Shown here: piece by piece, positions 43,806-52,889 of the stretch
Numbering within the stretch: the first letter of the stretch is position 1
Layout: each line of letters opens with the position of its first letter
DNA from: Pseudoalteromonas sp. T1lg88
Lineage (GTDB): Bacteria; Pseudomonadota; Gammaproteobacteria; Enterobacterales; Alteromonadaceae
Assembly (NCBI RefSeq): GCF_002964765.1
Contig: NZ_PQCF01000018.1
Coordinates: 116,335-180,334, forward strand
Length of the DNA: 64,000 bases
Reading direction: 5' to 3'
Notes under the pieces: model-generated
The model's input: the letters and a program-made list of their open reading frames with translations, nothing else
Database searches by the model: none
What the model was told of the DNA's origin: nothing
Program-made: the position numbers and the translations under genes

Positions 43806-46082
43806 ATGAGTTGGTTATTTATCCTTATTTTGGTCGCCATTATTGTGGTGTTTGGGGTGCGTGATATTCGCATGAATATTATTACCCGGCCGTTGTTTAA
43901 ATGGTTTAAAAATGCATTGCCGCCGCTGTCGCAAACCGAGCGTGATGCTATGGAAGCGGGGGATATCTGGTGGGATGGCGAGCTTTTTCGCGGCAATCCC
44001 AACTGGCATACCCTGCATCAATACGCAACCACCATATTAAGCAGCGAAGAGCGTGAGTTTATCGACAATCAGGTGGCTACCTTGTGCAGCATGCTTGATG
44101 ACGAAGAGATCACCCGGAATCAGGATTTAAGCGAGCCCGTCTGGCAATACCTTAAAGACCAAGGCTTTTTTGCTTTGATCATTCCTAAAGAGCACGGTGG
44201 TCATGAATTTTCGGCCTTAGCAAACTCCACCATAGTGGCGAAAATTGCCACTAAGAGCTTAAGTGCTGCGGTAACCGTGATGGTGCCCAATAGTTTGGGC
44301 CCGGCTGAGTTGTTATTGCACTATGGTACCTTAGAGCAGCAAAACCTCTGGCTTCCTAAGCTGGCCAAGGGCGAAGAATTGCCTTGCTTTGCCTTAACCG
44401 CACCGGATGCAGGCTCCGATGCCGGTGCAATCCCGGATACGGGCATCGTTTGTAAGGGCGAATACCAGGGTGAGGAAGTACTGGGTTTAAGACTCAACTG
44501 GTCAAAACGCTATATAACCCTGGCGCCTAAAGCCACGGTGCTTGGCCTGGCATTTAAGATGTTCGACCCAGATGGCCTATTGGGGCACACCAAGAATATC
44601 GGTATCACCTGCGCCCTGATCCCCACGGATCACCCCGGGGTGAATACGGGTATGCGTCATAAGCCCATGAATATGGGGTTCCTTAATGGCACCACCACGG
44701 GTGAAGATGTATTTATTCCCCTTGACTGGATTATCGGTGGTGAAGTGCAGGCCGGTAATGGCTGGCGTATGCTGGTCGAGTGTTTATCAGCGGGGCGGGG
44801 CATTTCCTTACCCGCGCTTAGTACCGCAACCGGACATTTAAGTGCCCGCACCAGTGGTGCCTATGCGGCGCTGCGCCAACAATTTGGTGTGGCCATTGGC
44901 GAGTTTGAAGGCGTACAGGAAGCCCTTGCGCGTATCGGTGGCTTAACCTATCAGCTTGAGGCCACCCGGGTGCTAACTGCCACGGCCATAGATCAAAAAC
45001 TGAGCCCCGCTGTGATCACTGCTATCGCCAAATACCATATGACGGAAATGGGTCGCCAGGTGATCAATGATGCCCTGGATATTCATGCCGGCAAGGGCAT
45101 TCAAATGGGACCCTCGAATTATTTGGCACACTGCTATATGGGCACGCCAGTTTCGATCACAGTTGAGGGCGCGAATATTCTCACGCGTAACCTGATGATT
45201 TTCGGTCAGGGCGCTATTCGCTGTCACCCTTATGTGCTCGATGAAATGGTGGCCGCCGCACATGAGGATGGCGAAAAAGGGGTGAAGGAATTTGATCCTC
45301 TCTTGTGTCAGCATATCCTCTATAGCGCGAACAATGGCGCCATGGCCTTTGTGCACGCCTTGACTTGTAGCTACTTTGCCCGTACCCCCGTAGGTGGTGC
45401 CACAGCACATTACTATCGTTATCTTGGCCGTTTCTCCAGAGCCTTGGCGTTTTGCTCTGACATCGCCATGCTGCGCTTTGGTGGCGAGCTTAAGCGCAAA
45501 GAAATGCTTTCGGCCCGTTTGGGTGATGTATTAAGTCACCTTTATCTTGCTTCTGCTGTGCTGAAGCGTTTTGAAGACGAAGGGCATCAGCATGCTGACC
45601 TGCCTTTTGTGCAATATTCGGTAGAACGTAACCTGTATCTGTGCGCCAAGGCCTTTGACGAGTTTATTACTAATGTTGGCGGCTTAGCGCTGCGTAGCCT
45701 GTTACGTCTGGTGGTGTTCCCCTTAGGCAATCATTTTAAAATGCCTAAAGACGAGGTTGCCAAAGCTGTGGCCAAGCACATGACTCAAATAGGTGTAGTG
45801 CGCGAGCGCTTAACCCACTTGTGCGTGGTTGATGAAAAAAATGGCACTGGCGTGCTTGAAGCGGCACTCGAAGCCCAGCATCAAGCTGCATCTGCTTACA
45901 AAGCACTGAATAAACTTAAACGCGACAAAGAGATCCGCGGGTTAACTCTGGCCGAGCTTATTGAGGATGCAAAAGAAAAAGAGAAGATCACCGAGGAGCA
46001 ATATAATTTGTTATCCAAGGCTGAGGAATTAAGGCAAAAAGTGATAGCCGTCGATGTTTTTGACGCCGATGAGTTTGCCTAG
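43806..46082 (+). CDS. fadE: Acyl-CoA dehydrogenase FadE
   Basis: First step of fatty-acid beta-oxidation, FAD-dependent dehydrogenation of acyl-CoA at the inner membrane. The 758-residue protein has an N-terminal membrane helix (residues 2-20), the acyl-CoA dehydrogenase core with CFALTAPDAGSDAGAIPD and GITCALIPTDHPGVNTG, and the long C-terminal domain (DUF1974) typical of FadE. Somewhat shorter than E. coli FadE (814). It is monocistronic, with a terminator at 46101. Confidence 0.93.
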   Translation: MSWLFILILVAIIVVFGVRDIRMNIITRPLFKWFKNALPPLSQTERDAMEAGDIWWDGELFRGNPNWHTLHQYATTILSSEEREFIDNQVATLCSMLDDEEITRNQDLSEPVWQYLKDQGFFALIIPKEHGGHEFSALANSTIVAKIATKSLSAAVTVMVPNSLGPAELLLHYGTLEQQNLWLPKLAKGEELPCFALTAPDAGSDAGAIPDTGIVCKGEYQGEEVLGLRLNWSKRYITLAPKATVLGLAFKMFDPDGLLGHTKNIGITCALIPTDHPGVNTGMRHKPMNMGFLNGTTTGEDVFIPLDWIIGGEVQAGNGWRMLVECLSAGRGISLPALSTATGHLSARTSGAYAALRQQFGVAIGEFEGVQEALARIGGLTYQLEATRVLTATAIDQKLSPAVITAIAKYHMTEMGRQVINDALDIHAGKGIQMGPSNYLAHCYMGTPVSITVEGANILTRNLMIFGQGAIRCHPYVLDEMVAAAHEDGEKGVKEFDPLLCQHILYSANNGAMAFVHALTCSYFARTPVGGATAHYYRYLGRFSRALAFCSDIAMLRFGGELKRKEMLSARLGDVLSHLYLASAVLKRFEDEGHQHADLPFVQYSVERNLYLCAKAFDEFITNVGGLALRSLLRLVVFPLGNHFKMPKDEVAKAVAKHMTQIGVVRERLTHLCVVDEKNGTGVLEAALEAQHQAASAYKALNKLKRDKEIRGLTLAELIEDAKEKEKITEEQYNLLSKAEELRQKVIAVDVFDADEFA

Positions 46083-46100
46083 CCAAGTTCAATAACTACT

Positions 46101-46125
46101 AAAAAGGGCCACTAGGCCCTTTTTT
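46101..46125 (+). terminator. Terminator after fadE
   Basis: AAGGGCC at 46104-46110 pairs with GGCCCTT at 46115-46121, then T to 46125. Confidence 0.85.
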
Positions 46126-46180
46126 AATGTCCGGCTCAGATTTAGCCGCTGTAGGATATTAGCCCGAATCACAAGCAAAG

Positions 46181-46203
46181 AAAAAGGCGCCTGAGCGCCT
46201 TTT
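46181..46203 (-). terminator. Terminator after cysK
   Basis: GGCGC at 46186-46190 pairs with GCGCC at 46195-46199, extended by A-T pairs. On the minus strand it ends in a T run (46185 down to 46181), 30 bases after the cysK stop. Confidence 0.8.
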
Positions 46204-46231
46204 AATTACGAATAAAGAATCATAAGCTGAG

Positions 46232-47200
46232 TTATTGTACTAACTCTTGGTCGCTAAATTCATCGGCAAACAGGGCACTAGATAGATAACGCTCAGCTGA
46301 GCTAGGTAAGATAACCACAATGTTTTTACCTGCGTTTTCAGGACGCTCGGCGATGCGCTTGGCAGCTACCACGGCAGCACCAGATGAAATACCCGCAAGG
46401 ATACCTTCACGTTTCATCAGCTCATGGGCCATCTCCATGGATTCTTCATTACTGACTAGTTCAACGCCATCAAGCAATTCTAAATCCAGGTTGCCAGGAA
46501 TAAAGCCGGCACCTATGCCCTGAATTTTATGGGGGCCAGGTTTTACCTCTTCACCGGCCATGGTTTGGCTGATCACTGGTGAGTCGCTTGGCTCAACGGC
46601 GATAGACTTAACATCCACGCCTTTTTCCTGCTTCAAGTAGCGGCTCACGCCTGTGATGGTGCCGCCTGTGCCAACACCGGCAACAAAGAAATCAATCTTG
46701 CCATCTAGGGCATCATAGATTTCCGGGCCTGTGGTTTCGAAGTGAATCTTAGGGTTAGCTGGGTTTTCAAACTGTTGCAATAAAATATATTTTTCAGGGT
46801 TACTATCGCGAATTTCTTTGGCTTTCTCGATAGCGCCTTTCATGCCTTTGGCGCCGTCGGTAAGTACCAGGTTTGCACCTAATGCCTTCAACAGCTTACG
46901 ACGCTCTAAGCTCATGGTGTTGGGCATGGTTAGGGTTAGCTTATAGCCACGAGATGCAGCAACAAAGGCCAGGGCGATACCTGTATTACCTGATGTCGGC
47001 TCGATCAATTCTTTGCCTTCGGTTAATTCGCCAGATTTTTCGGCTTCCCAAATCATTGACGCACCGATGCGGCATTTAACACTAAAGCTCGGGTTGCGAG
47101 CTTCGATTTTGGCGTAAACATTACCAGAGGTGACGCGGTTAAGTTTGACTAACGGGGTGTTTCCAATTGAAAGCGAATTATCTTCGTAAATCTTTGACAT
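46232..47200 (-). CDS. cysK: Cysteine synthase A
   Basis: PLP enzyme that makes cysteine from O-acetylserine and sulfide. The 322-residue protein has the Schiff-base lysine in [14 protein letters not shown], the TSGNTG loop and GTGGTITG phosphate-binding loop, and the [13 protein letters not shown] [10 protein letters not shown]. Length and the CRIGA block favour CysK over CysM. The gene is alone; a long AT-rich region with a palindrome lies before it. Confidence 0.95.
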   Translation of the reverse strand: MSKIYEDNSLSIGNTPLVKLNRVTSGNVYAKIEARNPSFSVKCRIGASMIWEAEKSGELTEGKELIEPTSGNTGIALAFVAASRGYKLTLTMPNTMSLERRKLLKALGANLVLTDGAKGMKGAIEKAKEIRDSNPEKYILLQQFENPANPKIHFETTGPEIYDALDGKIDFFVAGVGTGGTITGVSRYLKQEKGVDVKSIAVEPSDSPVISQTMAGEEVKPGPHKIQGIGAGFIPGNLDLELLDGVELVSNEESMEMAHELMKREGILAGISSGAAVVAAKRIAERPENAGKNIVVILPSSAERYLSSALFADEFSDQELVQ

Positions 47201-47561
47201 ATTCAGTACCTAGCTAAATGTGACCGTATATTCGGTAATGCCTTCACTTTACTATTTGAAGCGCAAAACTAAAGGAAAGATTGGCTATATGATATAGCTA
47301 ATCGGTTATAACAGCAGGGTATAAAAACAAAGTTTGATATTCCTGATGCTTTAATTTTATTCGCAGTTCCTTACCAGAAGGTGAAATAATTCTGGCGCAT
47401 GCTAGGGCGTTTTGCCAGTTCTCTATATACATGAGTGGCATGCGTATAAGGCAGTTGTTTGTCAATCCTTACTCATCCGATGCGTGATTGAACGGATTTA
47501 TGCGTACATAAGTGTTAAAAGATGGTAAAACATCAGTATTGTTAAATTAGATTCTAATATT
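47201..47561. other. Divergent control region between cysK and the symporter
   Basis: No gene is seen in these 361 bases. A perfect palindrome GCTATAT-G-ATATAGC lies at 47284-47298, about 85 bases from the cysK start. It could bind a regulator such as CysB, but the CysB site is too loosely defined to claim. The symporter ATG at 47562 has no visible Shine-Dalgarno sequence. Confidence 0.5.
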
Positions 47562-48713
47562 ATGAAGCTTATTGTTAAATTGATAGCCGGCATCCTGTTG
47601 GGGATTGTTATTGGTGCCTTTGCTCCTGAATTGGTGGCGCGGGTGTTGTATACGGTGAAAGCCCTGATCGGCGAGCTGATTGGTTTTACCATTCCTTTGA
47701 TCATCCTGTTTTACATTTGTTCAGGTATTGCCGGGTTGCCCCGTGGAGCCAATCACTTGTTGGGTAAAACCGTTGGGTTTGCCTATGGCTCAACGGTTAT
47801 CGCCGGTACTTTGGCTACTTTAGTGATGATCTGGGCGGCGCCACACCTAAGCGGTAGCATCAGTTTTTCCGGCTCTGAAGAGAGCGCACTAAAAAGCTTT
47901 ATTGATATTCAAATCCCACCTTTAATGGGTGTGATGACGGCTTTGGCCACCGCTTTTACCTTTGGTATAGCCATCAGCCAGCGCCAGTTAAGTGAGCTGC
48001 AAACGGTTGTTGACCAAGGCCGAGAAGTGATCGATGCCTTATTGGCCAAGGTGATCATTCCGGCGTTGCCTTTTTATATCGCCGGCGTCTTTGCCGATAT
48101 GACGGTCGCCGGTACCGTGGCCTCGACCTTGCAAACCTTTGCTGTGGTATTGGCCATTGCATTGGTAATGCACTGGTTATGGCTGACCGTGTTGTATGTG
48201 GGCACGGGCATTTTGCTTGGCCGCTCTCCGCTAGAACTAATTAAAAACATGTTGCCTGCGTATTTTACCGCCTTGGGTACCATGTCCAGTGCAGCCACTA
48301 TTCCTGTGTCCTTGCAGGCAAGTAAAAACAATGGCGTAAAAGAAAATATTGCCAACTTCAGCGTGCCCCTGTGTGCCACCATTCACCTGTCCGGTTCGAC
48401 TATTACCATAGTGACCTGTGCCATGGCAGTGATGGCCTTGTCGCCGGGTATGAGCGTTGGTAGTTTAACCGAGATGCTGCCCTTTGTGTTTATGCTAGGC
48501 ATAGTGATGATCGCGGCTCCTGGCGCTCCTGGTGGTGCGGTGATGTCGGCCTTGGGTCTGCTAACTAGCATGTTGGGCTTTAATGATGCGGCAATTGCGC
48601 TTATGATCGCCTTGTATTTAGCTCAAGACAGTTTTGGTACCGCTTGTAATGTTACCGGTGATGGCATCATAGCATTGTGGGTCGACCGTTTTTCTGTTAA
48701 AACAGAGGCTTGA
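47562..48713 (+). CDS. Dicarboxylate/amino acid:cation symporter (DAACS family)
   Basis: A 383-residue inner-membrane carrier of the glutamate/aspartate transporter family. It has eight or more membrane segments and the hairpin-loop signatures LGTMSSAATIPVS and the C-terminal AQDSFGTACNVTGDG in place of the usual NMDG-type motif. It is shorter than GltP (about 430), so it belongs to the short branch. The substrate is probably a dicarboxylate or acidic amino acid; serine/threonine is also possible. Confidence 0.82.
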   Translation: MKLIVKLIAGILLGIVIGAFAPELVARVLYTVKALIGELIGFTIPLIILFYICSGIAGLPRGANHLLGKTVGFAYGSTVIAGTLATLVMIWAAPHLSGSISFSGSEESALKSFIDIQIPPLMGVMTALATAFTFGIAISQRQLSELQTVVDQGREVIDALLAKVIIPALPFYIAGVFADMTVAGTVASTLQTFAVVLAIALVMHWLWLTVLYVGTGILLGRSPLELIKNMLPAYFTALGTMSSAATIPVSLQASKNNGVKENIANFSVPLCATIHLSGSTITIVTCAMAVMALSPGMSVGSLTEMLPFVFMLGIVMIAAPGAPGGAVMSALGLLTSMLGFNDAAIALMIALYLAQDSFGTACNVTGDGIIALWVDRFSVKTEA

Positions 48714-48781
48714 GTAAGGTGTTTACAGGTACGCTCGGGTAACAAGGAATTACTTGAGCGTAACTAAAGAGGGTAATCCTG

Positions 48782-49432
48782 TTGATTAATGTATTACTTG
48801 TAGATGATCACGAACTGGTACGTACAGGAATTAAACGTATTCTTGACGATGTTCGTGGCTTTAAGGTGATAGGCGAAGCTAAAACCGGTGAAGAAGCGGT
48901 GCAGTTTTGCCGTCAGAATGAGCCGGATATCGTCTTGATGGATATGAATATGCCCGGTATTGGTGGCCTGGAAGCGACCAAGAAGATCTGCCGGTATTGC
49001 CCCGATGTAAAGGTCATCGTATTGACCGTACACTGTGAAGATCCTTTCCCTAGCAAAGTGATGCAAATAGGTGCCCATGGTTATCTCACTAAGGGCGCCG
49101 GCTCGGAAGAAGTGATCCAAGCCATTCGCTCCGTGAATGCCGGTCAGCGCTACATTGCTCCGGAAATCGCCCAGCAGATAGCTTTGGCCAAGTTTAGTGG
49201 TCGTACCGATGAGAGCCCTTTCCAGACTCTGTCCGATCGTGAACTGCAAATTATGCTGATGATCACTAAGGGTGATAAGGCGCAAAGCATTGCCGAGCAG
49301 CTGAATCTGAGTTCGAAAACAGTCAACAGTTATCGTTATCGAATTTTCGAAAAGCTTGCGGTGAACGGCGACGTAGAGCTGACACATTTGGCTATCCGCC
49401 ATAAAATGATCGATATTGATAGCGATCACTGA
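48782..49432 (+). CDS. uvrY: Response regulator UvrY/GacA
   Basis: Response regulator of the BarA/GacS system that turns on CsrB-type sRNAs. The 216-residue protein has a receiver domain with phosphorylation site Asp54 (VLMDMNMPG) and a LuxR-type helix-turn-helix (LSDRELQIMLMITKG through TVNSYRYRIFEKL). The start is TTG at 48782 with GAGGG upstream; the protein begins MINVLLVDDHELVR as in E. coli UvrY. uvrC follows after nine bases, the conserved uvrY-uvrC operon. Confidence 0.95.
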   Translation: MINVLLVDDHELVRTGIKRILDDVRGFKVIGEAKTGEEAVQFCRQNEPDIVLMDMNMPGIGGLEATKKICRYCPDVKVIVLTVHCEDPFPSKVMQIGAHGYLTKGAGSEEVIQAIRSVNAGQRYIAPEIAQQIALAKFSGRTDESPFQTLSDRELQIMLMITKGDKAQSIAEQLNLSSKTVNSYRYRIFEKLAVNGDVELTHLAIRHKMIDIDSDH

Positions 49433-49441
49433 TCAAACCTT

Positions 49442-51262
49442 ATGACCTTTGCTGCTGACCAGTTTCTTAAAACGGTCTCTGAAGAACCCGGCGTATACCG
49501 TATGCTCGACAAAGAAGAGCAGGTGATATACGTCGGCAAAGCTAAAAATCTAAAAAAACGCCTTTCCAGTTATTTTCGTAAAACCGGTTTAGATACTAAG
49601 ACACAGGTCTTGGTGAGTAATATCTGTGATATCCAGGTAACTCTGACTAACACCGAAACCGAGGCCTTGCTGCTCGAAAATAACCTGATCAAAAAGTATC
49701 AGCCGCGTTATAACATCCTGCTGCGTGACGATAAGTCTTACCCTTATATTCTGTTGACTAAGCACCAGCACCCTCGTTTAGCTTTCCACCGTGGCGCCCG
49801 TAAAATTCAGGGCGAATATTTTGGTCCTTTTCCCAGTAGCAGCGCGGTGTCCGACAGCTTACGCTTAATGCAAAAGCTGTTTCCGGTGCGTCAGTGCGAG
49901 GATAGTTACTATAAAGCGCGCAGTCGTCCTTGTTTACAGTATCAGTTAAAACGCTGTAGTGCCCCTTGCGTGGGTAAGGTTAGTGATGAAGATTACGATG
50001 CTCAGGTAAACTTTGTGCGCAAGTTTTTGGGCGGCAAATCCCAAGAGGTGATCGCCGAGCTGGTAGCAAAAATGGAGCAGGCCAGCGAGGAGTTGGCGTT
50101 TGAGAAGGCAGCCAAATATCGCGACCAAATCCAGCTGCTGCGTAAGGTGCAGGAGCAACAATCGGTATCGGGTAAGCATGCCGAGCTCGACGCCATAGGT
50201 TATTACTCCCATAATGGCTTGATCGCCATACATATTCTTATGGTGCGCGATCATAAGGTGCTGGGCAGCAAGACTCTGTTTCCTAAGGTACCTAAAAACA
50301 GCAGCGACGATGAAGTGCTCACCTCTTTTATTGCTCAATACTACTGCACACCGGGAGCCAGTGGACGCATCGCCAAGGAGCTGATCTTACCCTTTGCCAT
50401 TGATGAGCAAGCCGAATTGGCAGCGGCCATGAGTGAGCTAAAATCGGCAGCGGTCAAGCTGGTGACGGTGCAAAGGGGGGAGCGTGCCCAATACCTGCAA
50501 CTGGCAAATAAAAATGCCCGTAGTAGCCTGGAGGTGAAACAAAGCACCCAGGATTCCATCAATAAACGCTATGCGCTGTTAAAAGATGCGTTGAATCTAG
50601 ATGATATTAGCCGCATGGAATGTTTCGATATCAGCCATACCATGGGGGAGAACACGGTTGCCTCTTGTGTGGTGTTTGACGCCCAAGGGCCAAATAAGTC
50701 CCAATATCGGCGTTTTAATGTAACCGATATCACCCCTGGGGATGACTATGCGGCCATGGCATTTGCTTTGAAAAAGCGTTATTCCAAGCTGGTGGATGAA
50801 ACCAAGATCCCCGATGTGATTTTTATTGACGGCGGTAAAGGGCAGTTAAATCAGGCGGTTGAATTTTTTAGTGATTGGCCCTTTGAAAAAGAGCCATTAT
50901 TGGTTGGGGTGGCCAAAGGCACCAGCCGAAAGCCAGGTCTGGAAACCTTGTTGATCGATGCCGGGCGTAAAACAGTGAATTTAAGTAGTGACTCGCCTGC
51001 GCTGCATCTGATCCAGCATATACGGGATGAGTCCCACCGATTTGCCATTGCCGGGCATCGCAACAAGCGCCAGAAACAGCGTAACCGCTCGGTGCTAGAA
51101 GAAATCAGTGGCGTGGGCCAAAAACGACGCCAGGCGCTGCTCAAATACCTAGGAGGAATGCAGGGAGTTAAGAATGCAACAAGGGAGCAGTTGAGCCAAG
51201 CTCCGGGGATCAGCCAGGCCATGGCTGAAAAGATATTTAACCATTTGCATGACAAGGCATAG
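49442..51262 (+). CDS. uvrC: UvrABC system protein C
   Basis: Makes both incisions in nucleotide excision repair. The 606-residue protein has the N-terminal GIY-YIG nuclease (GVYRMLDKEEQVIYVGKAKNLKKRL), the UvrB-binding UVR segment (about residues 200-240), the RNase H-like endonuclease with FDISHTMGE and FIDGGKGQL, and C-terminal helix-hairpin-helix repeats. Typical length. Between uvrY and pgsA as in E. coli. Confidence 0.96.
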   Translation: MTFAADQFLKTVSEEPGVYRMLDKEEQVIYVGKAKNLKKRLSSYFRKTGLDTKTQVLVSNICDIQVTLTNTETEALLLENNLIKKYQPRYNILLRDDKSYPYILLTKHQHPRLAFHRGARKIQGEYFGPFPSSSAVSDSLRLMQKLFPVRQCEDSYYKARSRPCLQYQLKRCSAPCVGKVSDEDYDAQVNFVRKFLGGKSQEVIAELVAKMEQASEELAFEKAAKYRDQIQLLRKVQEQQSVSGKHAELDAIGYYSHNGLIAIHILMVRDHKVLGSKTLFPKVPKNSSDDEVLTSFIAQYYCTPGASGRIAKELILPFAIDEQAELAAAMSELKSAAVKLVTVQRGERAQYLQLANKNARSSLEVKQSTQDSINKRYALLKDALNLDDISRMECFDISHTMGENTVASCVVFDAQGPNKSQYRRFNVTDITPGDDYAAMAFALKKRYSKLVDETKIPDVIFIDGGKGQLNQAVEFFSDWPFEKEPLLVGVAKGTSRKPGLETLLIDAGRKTVNLSSDSPALHLIQHIRDESHRFAIAGHRNKRQKQRNRSVLEEISGVGQKRRQALLKYLGGMQGVKNATREQLSQAPGISQAMAEKIFNHLHDKA

Positions 51263-51306
51263 CCCTTCGTGCGAATATTAAAAAAAAGAAGACGCTGCTA
51301 GTAGTT

Positions 51307-51858
51307 ATGTGGAACATTCCCAATACGTTAACAACCTTTAGGTTGTGCCTTATTCCAATTTTTTTAGTTATTTTTTATTTACCTTATCAATGGGCGTTTT
51401 TCGCAGCGGCATTTGTATTTTGGTTGGCGTCGATCACGGATATTCTCGATGGCTATCTGGCGCGACGCTTAAATCAGTCGACTCCCTTTGGTGCCTTTTT
51501 GGATCCTGTAGCCGATAAGGTCATGGTCAGTGTTGCTTTGGTGTTACTGGTTAGTCATTATCAGAGTTTATGGATGACGGTGCCGGCGATCATCATTGTT
51601 TCTCGGGAAATCGTCATTTCCGCATTGCGTGAATGGATGGCCGAACAGGGTAAGCGGGGTCAAGTGGCCGTATCCCAGCTAGGGAAAATTAAAACCGCCG
51701 CTCAGATGTTAGCCATTATCGGCTTGATTTGGCAGTTCCAGCCCTGGATGGTGAGTTTAAGCTATGTGTTGTTATACATTGCGACCTTGTTGACCTTTGG
51801 TTCTATGGTGCAATATTTAATGGCAGCACGTCATAGTTTACTGGCCGATAACGGCTAA
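51307..51858 (+). CDS. pgsA: CDP-diacylglycerol--glycerol-3-phosphate 3-phosphatidyltransferase
   Basis: Makes phosphatidylglycerol-phosphate, the committed step to acidic phospholipids. The 183-residue membrane protein begins MWNIPNTLTTFRL and has the CDP-alcohol transferase motif DILDGYLARRLNQ..GAFLDPVADK with its aspartates. Four membrane segments. It lies 44 bases after uvrC and directly before the tRNA array, the order also found in E. coli (pgsA-glyW-cysT-leuZ). Confidence 0.95.
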   Translation: MWNIPNTLTTFRLCLIPIFLVIFYLPYQWAFFAAAFVFWLASITDILDGYLARRLNQSTPFGAFLDPVADKVMVSVALVLLVSHYQSLWMTVPAIIIVSREIVISALREWMAEQGKRGQVAVSQLGKIKTAAQMLAIIGLIWQFQPWMVSLSYVLLYIATLLTFGSMVQYLMAARHSLLADNG

Positions 51859-51923
51859 ATGTATAATTACACACCGTTTTAGATAAAAATTAAGCAAACG
51901 ATTCAAAACTGATATTTTTTGTA

Positions 51924-51951
51924 TTGACGCGTTTAATAATCTCTGTAGAAT
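51924..51951 (+). promoter_or_regulatory. Promoter of the first tRNA block
   Basis: TTGACG at 51924-51929 and TAGAAT at 51946-51951, 16-base spacer, followed by the GC-rich discriminator GCGTCGG typical of stringently controlled tRNA/rRNA promoters. About 85 bases before the first tRNA. Confidence 0.75.
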
Positions 51952-52036
51952 GCGTCGGTGTTGAGAGGGCGCTAGCCCAATCAAAGTAAACGAAAAGCCA
52001 AGCTTTTCGTGCAGTGAGAATGTCTCACTGTAGGAT

Positions 52037-52112
52037 GCGAGTATAGCTCAGCTGGTAGAGCGCAACCTTGCCAAGGTTGAGGTCACGAGTTCGAACCTCG
52101 TTACTCGCTCCA
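52037..52112 (+). tRNA. tRNA-Gly (GCC), copy 1
   Basis: 76 bases including encoded CCA. Acceptor GCGAGTA pairs with TACTCGC; anticodon loop TTGCCAA gives anticodon GCC; T-loop TTCGAAC. Three further identical copies are at 52424, 52814 and 57767. Confidence 0.97.
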
Positions 52113-52121
52113 ATCTTTGAT

Positions 52122-52195
52122 GGCGGAATGGCAGAGTGGCCATGCAGCGGATTGCAAATCCGTCCACCTCGGTTCGACTCCGGGTTCCGCCTCCA
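52122..52195 (+). tRNA. tRNA-Cys (GCA), copy 1
   Basis: 74 bases with CCA. Acceptor GGCGGAA pairs with TTCCGCC; anticodon loop TTGCAAA gives GCA. A second copy at 57879 differs by one base in the variable region. Confidence 0.97.
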
Positions 52196-52232
52196 TTTTC
52201 TCAACACTATCCACATGCGCAAGCAACCCGAT

Positions 52233-52319
52233 GCCCGGGTGGTGGAATTGGTAGACACAAGGGATTTAAAATCCCTCGCTGGTAACAGCGTGCCGGTTCA
52301 AGTCCGGCCCCGGGCACCA
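52233..52319 (+). tRNA. tRNA-Leu (TAA), copy 1
   Basis: 87 bases with CCA and a long variable arm (CTCGCTGGTAACAGCG region). Acceptor GCCCGGG pairs with CCCGGGC; anticodon loop TTTAAAA gives TAA. Identical copy at 52542. Confidence 0.97.
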
Positions 52320-52346
52320 TTTTAACACTATGTGTTTTCGGATTTT

Positions 52347-52423
52347 GCGAGTATAGAACAGCTGCAAGAAGGTAAGGACGCAACCTTAAACTTCTAGCAG
52401 TTAAACTATTCTCACTATGGAAC
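52347..52423 (+). repeat. tRNA-Gly-derived spacer element A
   Basis: Begins GCGAGTATAG like tRNA-Gly but lacks the anticodon and T arms. It contains AGCTGCAAGAAGGT and ACCTTAAACTTCTAGCAG, which pair into a long hairpin with an inner AGGT/ACCT stem. It ends in TATGGAAC, immediately followed by a real tRNA-Gly at 52424. Related to elements C and D with compensatory changes in the outer stem. Confidence 0.7.
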
Positions 52424-52499
52424 GCGAGTATAGCTCAGCTGGTAGAGCGCAACCTTGCCAAGGTTGAGGTCACGAGTTCGAACCTCGTTACTCGCTCCA
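52424..52499 (+). tRNA. tRNA-Gly (GCC), copy 2
   Basis: Identical to the copy at 52037, including the encoded CCA. Directly preceded by GGAAC at the end of spacer element A. Confidence 0.97.
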
Positions 52500-52541
52500 A
52501 TCTCCTCCGCTTCGTATGTACGACTCTTGAGTCGACCATCC

Positions 52542-52628
52542 GCCCGGGTGGTGGAATTGGTAGACACAAGGGATTTAAAATCCCTCGCTGGTAACAGCGT
52601 GCCGGTTCAAGTCCGGCCCCGGGCACCA
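52542..52628 (+). tRNA. tRNA-Leu (TAA), copy 2
   Basis: Identical in sequence to the copy at 52233. The tRNA-Cys that lies before the first Leu copy is missing here, so the array arose by partial duplication. Confidence 0.97.
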
Positions 52629-52670
52629 TTTGACTGCTTAGTCAAATGACCTAAGAGTAAAGAATTGTTT

Positions 52671-52729
52671 AGCTGCTAGAAGGTAAGGCGATCTTCATAT
52701 AAAACGGCGGTAAACTTTCTTTTTGGAAC
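52671..52729 (+). repeat. Degenerate spacer element B
   Basis: Keeps AGCTGCTAGAAGGTAAGG and the terminal TTGGAAC of the other elements, but the GCGAGTA start and the right half of the hairpin are lost or altered. It lies directly before element C. Confidence 0.5.
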
Positions 52730-52813
52730 GCGAGTATAGCTCAGCTGTAAGAAGGTAAAGACGCAACCTTAATTCTTATTGCGGTGCGAATATTCCCATT
52801 CCGATCATGGAAC
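52730..52813 (+). repeat. tRNA-Gly-derived spacer element C
   Basis: 84 bases from GCGAGTA to GGAAC. The first 21 bases match tRNA-Gly; then GCTGTAAGAA pairs with TTCTTATTGC (9 of 10, one G-U) around the inner AGGT/ACCT stem and the constant loop AAAGACGCA. A real tRNA-Gly follows at 52814. Same length as element D. Confidence 0.7.
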
Positions 52814-52889
52814 GCGAGTATAGCTCAGCTGGTAGAGCGCAACCTTGCCAAGGTTGAGGTCACGAGTTCGAACCTCGTTACTCGCTCCA
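52814..52889 (+). tRNA. tRNA-Gly (GCC), copy 3
   Basis: Identical to the other tRNA-Gly copies. Last tRNA of the first block; no obvious terminator hairpin follows. Confidence 0.97.

Noticed and set aside
52025..52649. Open frames across the tRNA genes on both strands
   Set aside because: They translate tRNA sequence; the tRNA cloverleafs explain the DNA fully.
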